Origin: Buddleja alternifolia
Lineage: Eukaryota; Streptophyta; Magnoliopsida; Lamiales; Scrophulariaceae
Direction: 5' to 3'
NCBI GenBank assembly: GCA_019426215.1
Contig: CM033393.1
Coordinates: 24,368,591 to 24,432,590, forward strand
DNA: 64,000 bases
The position numbers were made by a program, and so were the translations under genes. Below are positions 56,986 through 64,000 of the stretch, piece by piece. Numbering within the stretch: position 1 is the first letter of the stretch; each line of letters starts with the position of its first letter. The notes beneath the pieces were generated by a model, which made no database searches, was not told where the DNA came from, and saw only the letters and a program-made list of their open reading frames with translations.

Positions 56986-58040
56986 GACTATATACAAGTG
57001 CATATACATAATACGTTACAATCATATATCACATTATAAACTTTAGTAGCTCGAGCAAGCATTCTGCATTTAGTCCTCTTATCCAATCCTATCCATAGGC
57101 AATTTAACATAAGGATCAAAGAGATTGCCGTCACATTAATCGCAATTAAACACATTAGTGGTCACTTATGTCAAAGTAACTAATGACCTGGATCAAGTAT
57201 GGATGTGTAGCATGAAAATTACATGTAATGTGATCTGCACATGCCTTTATCCAACTGGTCCGACCTTAGTCCATATGAGATCAAACATAACATTCAGAGT
57301 GCAAAACTGAAGACTTTATGTGTTAGCAATAGCCAAAGTGTACACATACGTCATGACATCAAATCCCAAACATTGGCAAATACATATTACAAAATCCCAC
57401 TGAATCTAGACATTGTCTAGCTGTACGAAACCCATATGAGCAGTGTACTCATGAAAGACCTTCGGTGTCAAGCCCTTAGTGAGAGGATCCGCAATCATGG
57501 TGTTTGTCCCTATATGCTCAATACTGATTTGACCACTATAAACTCTTTCTTTAACAACAAGAAACTTAATGTCTATATGTTTAGACTTAGAAGAACTCGC
57601 GTTGTTATTTGAATAAAGGACTGTGGATTTATTGTCACAAAATAACTTTAGCGATCTTTCAATACCATCTACTATAAGCAGCCTAATGACAAAATTCTGC
57701 AGCCAAATCCCTTGATTTGATGCCTTATATATTGCTACAAATTTTGCTTCTATGGTGGAGGAAGCAATGAGTGTCTACTTAGCACTCTTCCAAGAAATTG
57801 CTCCACTAGCAAGCAAGTAAATGTAGCCCGAAGTGGATTTACGACTATCTTGGCATCCCGCAAAGTCGGAATCAGAATACCCAGTGATCTCAAGTTGATC
57901 CGATTGTCTATATGTGAACTTGTAATCTTTTAGTCTCTGTAAATACCGCATAACTCTTTTAGCTGCTTTCCAATGATCCATACCCGGATTACTCAAGTAT
58001 CTACCCAACATCCCAACAATGAATGTGAGGTCTAGACGAA
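56986..58040 (-). pseudogene. Cop-F RNase H and 3' untranslated part
   Basis: RNase H on the minus strand: MDHWKAAKRVMRYLQ, GYSDSDFAGCQDSRKSTSGY, AISWKSAK followed by a stop, then FCDNKSTV and SKHIDIKF. Coding ends near 57430 after LTKGLTPKVFHEY. 56986-57420 holds no gene; it is the element's 3' untranslated region. Confidence 0.82.
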
Positions 58041-58930
58041 TACAGACTTACGCATACATCAAACTCCCTACAGCCGAAACATAAGGGATATCCTTCATTT
58101 CTTTAGTCTCTATTTCATTCTTAAGGCATTGATTGAGACTAAATTTGTTTCTTTTAGCAACTGGGGTTTCACCTGATTTGCAATCTTGCATGCCAAACCT
58201 CTGAAGTACCTTATTGATATAGGCCTTTTGTGATAATCCAAGAATACCCCGAGAACAATCTCAATGTATCTGGATTCCTAATACAAAAGTTGCATCACCA
58301 AGATCCTTCATCTCAAATTCCTTTGAGAGAAATCTCTTAGTTTCATGCAGTAAATCAATATCATTGGTGGCAAGTAGGATGTCATCACATACAAAATCAG
58401 GAAAATATACTTGCCCACACTAAACTTATGGTATACACAATCATCAACTGTGTTTACCTCAAAACCAAATGATAAAATGATTTCATGAAACTTGTGATAC
58501 CATTGACGAGAAGCCTGCCTGAGCCCATAGATGGATTTCTTAAGTTTGCAGACCATTTCCCTTTAATCTGAAGAAACAATGTTTTCTGGCTGCACCATAT
58601 ATATAGGTTCATCAATGTCACCATTGAGAAATGTTGTCTTGACATCCATCTGATGTAACTCTAAATCAAAATGTGCCACTCATGCCATAATAGTCCTAAA
58701 GAAGTCTTTCGAAGAAAACGGAGAGAAAGTCTCTTTATATTCGATGCCCTCCTTCTGAGCAAATTCCTTAGGGACAAGATGAGCCTTAAATCCGTCCACA
58801 TTACCATGTGAATCCATCTTGGTTTTAAATATCCATTTACAACTAATTGGTTTTACACCCTTCGGCAATGGGACAAGATCCCATACGTCATTGTCTTTCA
58901 TTGATTTGATTTCCTCACTCATGGCATCTA
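58041..58930 (-). pseudogene. Cop-F reverse transcriptase, broken at the catalytic motif
   Basis: 58922-58680 minus: MSEEIKSMKDNDVWDLVPLP, CKWIFKTKMDSHG, EGIEYKETFSPF. The MDVKTTFLNGD segment (58600-58650) and LRQASRQWYHKF follow. At 58381-58391 the YVDD motif has lost one base, so the frame breaks inside the active site; DDILLATNDID and MKDLGDATFVLGIQIH follow in the other frame. RT is certainly dead. Confidence 0.87.
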
Positions 58931-59685
58931 TCTACTTTTAAGAGTTCGAACTTTCAATGGCTTGACAAAAAGTGATCGGATCATTTCCCATTGCTCCAAT
59001 GTCTGCTTCATGTTCTTTGAGAAATACGACATAGTCATTCGAAAGCGCACTTTTCCTCTCTCTAGTGGACCTCCTTAATGGCATTGGTTCTTGAGGTTGT
59101 TGAGTTTGTTCCTCAGGAAGGATTTCAACATTGTCTTGTTGCCCCGAATGTTGTTCTTGGACCGTGTCAGAAATGGAATCCTGATCATGGTCAATAACAA
59201 CTGTAGGAAGAGGAATAGTAATTGATTCCTCCTCAAAGACAAAGTCTCTAACCTTATCCTCCCACTCAAACCCAATATCCTCAATGAACCGGGCATTTCC
59301 CATCTCAAAGAATGTTCTAGATGTGGGATCATAAAACTTAAACACCCATGATCTGTCAGAGTATCCAACAAAATAACTATTGACCGTTCTTGAGTCCAAT
59401 TTCCTTTCGCATGACCTGTAAGGCCTTGCCTTAGCTGGACAACCCCAAATGTGTAAAAGCTTTAACACAGGTTTCTTACCCGTCTATAGTTCATAAGGGG
59501 TTTTGGTCACTGCTTTTGTTGGAACTCTATTTAAGATATAAACTGCATTCTTAAGTACTTCTCCCCAGAGTGAATATGGTAAGGTGGTATGACTAATCAT
59601 ACTCCTAACCATATCCTTTAAGGTCCTGTTTCGTTTTTCAGCTAAACCATTCATATTAAGATTTCCTAGCATGGTGTATTGTGGG
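58931..59685 (-). pseudogene. Cop-F integrase, C-terminal half
   Basis: [18 protein letters not shown] (with the catalytic Glu), [20 protein letters not shown], then LKLLHIWGCPAKARPY, SYFVGYSDRSWVFKFYDP and an acidic linker ending RRSTRERKSALSNDYVVF. A stop near 59480 separates the two open stretches. The upstream half lies beyond S5 at 61259. Confidence 0.88.
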
Positions 59686-61253
59686 TGTTAGGAATTATAC
59701 GAATAAAACGCAGCGGAAAGTAAAATTAATTCCCAAAGCCCGAATCATCTCTAATCCTTGTGTTTAATTGTGTATAGAAAAATTACCGTTCTCGCGTATG
59801 TTGATTTTTGAACATGATCCTTTTCCCTAACGCCGAATTTGCCAACGTCTCTAATTCGTCACGCCGGAATAAAAAAAAAACTCAACCTTTCTTCCTTGTC
59901 AAAGACGACTAGAGAGAGAGAGAGAGAGGTGGGAGACTTTTTCTTGGAGAGAAAGTTATGTAAAATTGCCTTGTGTTATTTTTCACCTTGTGATGTATTT
60001 ATATCATTATGAAACAATAACACTAGCATGCAAGAACCCTATTTGGGAGTCTATTTGGCCGCCCCTTAGTGGGCTCGGAAGCCTTCGGGCTTTCATCTTG
60101 CTTGCTAATTATTAATCAGATAATTTATTTATCCAATAAATAAATTGATAATCCAATTAATTCAATTCCTAATTAATTTATAATTCAATTTCTCCAAGAA
60201 ATTAATTAACTCATTAATTTAATTAATTAATTACGGCATCCAATGCCATGAATTTCTCTCAAGTCTTTTTCCCATGTTTTTCTTTTTGCACTTCCTTTAA
60301 GCGCGACTCTTTAAGTTCGTCTCAAAAGGCAATTGGGAGGAATCCAAAGGGGTGTGAGTGACACCTAGCCAGTCTCGTGGCTCACACCGTAACCCAATTG
60401 AGAATGAATGAATAGGATCATTCTTACGCCGTGAATAACGTATGTGTATAAACCTTTTTATTCTTATATCCCAGTCAAGTAAGAGTCATGGTTTAAAGTC
60501 AAACTCATATAACTTGACCATATGCCTAAGCTCATAATAAGTCGAGGTATTTAAATGCTTTGGCCAAAGACTTTCAACCTCACTTATTCATGATCGCATA
60601 GGATATTTTACTCATTCACTTATGAGAGAATAAATTCCATATTGCAAATCAGTTAACAATGCTACTTGCCCATCAAGTCGCACTTCGAGGTCGATTCCAC
60701 CAACAGGTGATTTGAATCTAACTACTTTAATGACAAACTTGATGTCACAAGTATATCTGCAACTCAATTTCTCAGGTCAGAGGTTCACATGTACCTATCA
60801 CTACTTATCAGTTTCATCATTGACTGTCAATGAGTGAATACCCATGTGATGAACTGATGCGAGCCGTGTTTGAACATACCAGTCCAACTGACACGTCTAT
60901 GATATAAGTTCCCACTACCATTTCCATAGTGTACGACTGGCACTTTCTCTGTCGAAACTTACATCATACAAGTCTTTATTCACTATTGATGGCCAATCAA
61001 TATTTCTTAGACTTGCGAACCCTTTTAGATGTCAAGGGTCAAAACATTCTAGTGCCTTTCCTCCTATCCCATAGGAGGTAGAAGGTTCGCCTTGTCATCA
61101 AGGACTTTACGTTGTTTATTCACACCTTATAAATGCCTATAAGAAAACAACAATCAACTGCCTTATCTTAATAGAAAAACCATAGTTTAGTTACAATGTT
61201 TATGCCCTATAAATCTATCCTCTTTATGGCATTCGAGGGCATATACTCTAACG
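59686..61253 (-). mobile_element. S5: solo copia LTR inside the Cop-F integrase
   Basis: tgttaggaattatac...tactctaacg, 1568 bp, with perfect duplication gtggg (59681-59685, 61254-61258). The last base is g where taaca is expected, a point change. Minus-strand TATA at 59996-60003. Closely related to S4: same acgcagcgga, cgcgactcttta-gttcgtctc and cacttcgaggtcga blocks. Confidence 0.92.
59996..60003 (-). promoter_or_regulatory. TATA box of S5
   Basis: Minus-strand GATATAAATACATC at the position equivalent to the S4 TATA box. Confidence 0.5.
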
Positions 61254-61258
61254 GTGGG

Positions 61259-61720
61259 ATGATTCCACATTCCTCTAGGAATTTAGCAAAAGGTCCTGGA
61301 TCTTTTTCACCTGATCCGTCGTATCTACCATAGTATTCACCACCACGATCAGATCTGACGCACTTATTTGTTTTGCCAAGTTGATTTTCAACTTCGGCCT
61401 TAAATGTTTTGAATACGTTCAGCGCTTGAGGCTTCTCATGTATTAAGTACAAATAGCCATAATGAGAGTAATCGTCTATGAACGTTATAAAATATTGCTG
61501 ACCATTCCATGAAGGTGTAGGAAACGGCCTGCAAATGTCTATATGTATAAGTTCTAAGACATCCTTAGCTCTCTCGGCTCCTAATTTCCTCTTATTTGTC
61601 TGTTTTCCTTTAATACATTTGACGCATATTTCATTTTTCGTATTGTCAAGTGCACTAAGAATTCCTTCTGATGCAAGTCTTTCAATTCTTTGTTTAGAAA
61701 TGTGACCTAAGCTCTTGTGT
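61259..61720 (-). pseudogene. Cop-F integrase, N-terminal half
   Basis: FITFIDDYSHYGYLYLIHE (about 61440-61500), [19 protein letters not shown] (about 61320-61370) and FLEECGI next to the S5 site; the two Asp of the DDE triad. Upstream zinc part: HKSLGHISKQRIERL and CVKCIKGKQTNKRKL (61600-61700). Confidence 0.88.
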
Positions 61721-62330
61721 CATGAGAATAGTGAATTCTTGTTTGTTAATTGTTGTCTAGAGCCACGCAAATCAGCGTGCAGGGTTTCATTAAGTGAGGT
61801 AACCGTATCAAGCATGTATAGGTTATCACATCCTAATAATGTAGTGGATCCGATAAGTTTAGAATCATAATAGAGATGACATCCATTGTGACCAAACAAA
61901 CAAACATATCCTTCTTTGTCCAAAACACAAAATGGAAATTAAATTTCATCTAAATGACGAAACAACATATGTCTCATACAAGTCTAAACAAAATCCAGTC
62001 TTAAGCGATAACCTAAATGTCCCTATTGCTTCAACCTCCATTGAATTGCCATTCCCTATATAGATGAATCTTTCAGCATCACTTGGACTTGGGAAACTCA
62101 GGCAGCCCTGCATATACACACTTATATGAATGGTAGCATTAGAATCTAGCCACTAAGTATGTCTAGGCACTGAAACCAAATTAACTTCAGAACAAGCAAG
62201 ACCAAGACATGTACCTTTCTTTGCACGCCAAGCGTTATATTTGGTACAGTCTTCTTGAAACGAGAAGGATCCTTACAAAAGAAGCATAATGTATCCGCAT
62301 TGGGCCATTGGACCCCTTTAGATGCTTCTT
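61721..62330 (-). pseudogene. Cop-F protease and pre-integrase region, broken
   Basis: The protease has WLDSNATIHIS (about 62130-62150), DSNA where DSGA is usual, then RFIYIGNGNSMEVEAIGTF. Then EGYVCLFGHNGCHLYYDSKL (61720-61923) and NLYMLDTV. A degenerate zinc knuckle CFFCKDPSRFKKTVP lies at about 62250-62300, with the His and last Cys not visible. Confidence 0.8.
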
Positions 62331-62999
62331 CTTTGGGCCTGAGACCGCAATCTCCTTACCTTTTTTTTCTTATTAATGCCTGAGGATGATACCAAATGAG
62401 CACTTGCAACCCTTCATGTCTCAACCTCTCTTCCTCTTGCTCATAATGCAAAATGAGCTCGTTAAGAGTCCATTTCTCCTTTTCACAGTTATAACTGACC
62501 ATTGACTGAATTGTGCAAGAAGAGATATCAAAACTAAATGCACAAGCAAGTCAGCAGACAACTCTACCTTAAGTGCCTTTAGTTTTGAGGCCAAATGAGA
62601 CATCAGCAGGATGTACTCCTTTATTTACTTTCATTTTTATACTTCATGGAAACAAGACTACGCAAAATGGAGCTTGTCTCCGACTTTTCGTTCTTGACAA
62701 AGAGTTTTTCAAGCTCCTCAAGGAGTGCCTTAGCATTAGTCTCCTCAGACATTGTGTCCCTAAATGTTTCTGGAATTGCATGCTTCATGATAATAAGACT
62801 CATGCAATTTGAGCGATCTCTCTTCTCAATTTCCCTCTTATGATCAGAGGTACTTTCGGCCGGATGATCAGCGGGACGCGGCTCCCTTAGTGCAAGGTCT
62901 AGATCCATGCAACTGAGAACTATCATAAAGTTCTCATCCCATCCTTAAAGTTAGCGCCATTAAGCACCGAAATGGAATGGATATTGGCAGATACAGATA
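62331..62999 (-). pseudogene. Cop-F gag, broken
   Basis: LNGANFKDG near 62950, a stop and frame change, then 62926-62621 minus: MIVLSCMDLDLALREPRPAD, RSNCMSLIIMKHAIPETFRD, FVKNEKSETSSILRSLVSMK. It continues with MSHLASKLKALKVEL and QFSQWSVITVK (62421-62603), the UBN2 LP--F pattern and region before the knuckle. At least two frameshifts. Confidence 0.82.
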
Positions 63000-64000
63000 T
63001 CTGCTTAAAGTTGGTATAATATACACTGAAAGCTTATTTACTTCTCTTCCCAGGTCTTCATTTACTTCTCTTCCCAGGTCTTCATTTACTTCTCTTCCCA
63101 GGTCTTCATTTACTTCTTTAACTGAATAGAGAACAAAATGAACCAAATAAAGCTCACATACACTGAAACTTTAAACAGATAACTGTAAATAAATTCAAAA
63201 TGACAAACCCCATCCCAAGAAAATCGGTATAACATCGATTCTAGTCTTTGGACAGAGAAACAACTTATAAGTATTTTCTTGGTGTAGCGATCAAATATTG
63301 ACAAGAAGATCCAGTCAGATGGCAAGCCTTTCTTTGGACCGGCTTAGCACCTACACGGACATCTGATAATCATCACATGTTTGCCACCACAAATTTATGT
63401 GAATTTCTACCAGACAATAACAACCTTCCTTTGGGCCGGTTATTACCCACACGAGAAATCGCACTCACAAACACTTTAGTAGTTCGCATTCGAATAATCT
63501 ACACAACAGTGGTTACTTTGGTAACATATTATTTCAATTAATCAATTTGAAATAACAAGCACTCATTTAAAAGCATAACTCATGTCATGTTTGAATCTAT
63601 AATATTACCAAAAGCGAGATAGAAATAATTTAGTTCATCTTAATTACATGATATACATAAATGTATATCTCACAAAAACAAAGTCAAATTAAACATGTAA
63701 ACCTTCAAAACAAGACTCATAAAGTCTCTGCCAAAACCCACATCAAGGTTGTATCATTTAATTTTTTTTTCAAATAATTAAGCATATTTATATAAACATG
63801 AATTGTCAAGCCATGGGCTGAAATTGATTTCCATTTTCCACCATAACCATAAATGTATTATGCAAAGCTTGACATATTTGACCGTAAGCTACAAAGTCAA
63901 ACCAAAGAAAAATACTTCCAAAGTACGATTCATGAAATCATATCCCTATCTGCCGAACACAAACATCATAGCTTCATATTTATCTTCATGTTTCCTTTCA
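63000..64000 (-). other. Cop-F 5' leader (partial), with 24-bp tandem repeats
   Basis: No coding signal. Two ggaccggctta/gggccggttatta-cacac motifs (63336, 63434) recur about 98 bases apart. The 5' LTR and PBS should lie right of the window. Confidence 0.6.
63035..63118. repeat. 24-bp tandem repeat, 3.5 copies, upstream of Cop-F gag
   Basis: atttacttctcttcccaggtcttc, three nearly identical copies (63036, 63060, 63084) and a partial fourth. It reads as NEDLGREV repeats on the minus strand, but the frame does not match gag, so it is probably leader sequence. Confidence 0.85.

Larger units (their letters stand above)
56305..64000 (-). mobile_element. Cop-F: Ty1/copia element, minus strand, 5' LTR beyond the window
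   Basis: On the minus strand, from the right: leader (63000-64000), gag, protease, integrase (split by S5), RT, RNase H, PPT (56974-56985) and 3' LTR (56305-56973). The right end is outside the window, so its target duplication cannot be checked; the left flank is gtccc. All genes are broken. Confidence 0.87.

Noticed and set aside
63035..63118. CRISPR-like array
   Set aside because: The 24-bp units are directly adjacent with no spacers, in a plant retroelement leader; the S1 repeats also lack spacers of uniform size.

Overview
This is intergenic DNA from a seed plant nuclear genome, probably a dicot, and consists almost entirely of nested transposable elements. The evidence is a set of plant-type Ty1/copia gag-pol relics, tRNA-iMet primer sites (TGGTATCAGAGC), an Athila-type Ty3/gypsy gag-protease with its typical GCGCC-rich primer site, a SWIM/CCHC Mutator-like (MULE) transposase, AT-rich spacers and solo LTRs with 5-bp target duplications. 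I see no host gene, rRNA, tRNA or CRISPR array. Element names below are my own working labels.

Left third (1-23770). A decayed MULE transposase gene is the oldest layer. It lies in four pieces (1-507, 3268-3325, 5456-6589, 22514-23065), separated by solo LTR S1 (508-3262), solo LTR S2 (3326-5450, target duplication tctag) and copia element Cop-A (6590-22508). The 5' LTR of Cop-A is itself split by Ath-N (7863-14961, perfect duplication ttaat), an Athila-like element on the minus strand. Ath-N keeps gag and protease but has no reverse transcriptase or integrase.

Middle (23771-40814). LTR S3 (minus) is split by solo LTR S4 and is truncated at about 27038 against Cop-B (minus, 27039-32689). Cop-B sits in the integrase region of Cop-C (minus, 32690-37607). 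The 5' LTR of Cop-C abuts the 5' leader of Cop-D, a plus-strand relative, so the two elements are head to head.

Right third (40815-64000). Cop-D is split by Sire-E (40815-54109, perfect duplication caaac), a 13.3-kb Sirevirus-like element. Besides gag-pol, Sire-E carries a third, envelope-like ORF of about 4 kb with two probable small introns. Cop-D resumes at 54115 and its 3' LTR is cut by Cop-F (minus, 56305 to beyond the window end). The integrase of Cop-F is split by solo LTR S5 (perfect duplication gtggg).

Nothing here looks intact enough to move on its own. Damage is mostly single stop codons of the C-to-T type plus 1-base indels. The most informative items are the gag-protease-only Athila relative with its shared GC-rich motif, the long third ORF of Sire-E that decays by stops but not frameshifts, the tandem Lys/Cys-rich exon modules at the MULE 3' end, and a sequence block conserved among the LTRs of Cop-A, S3, S4 and S5. 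All calls come from reading the sequence; no database search was possible.
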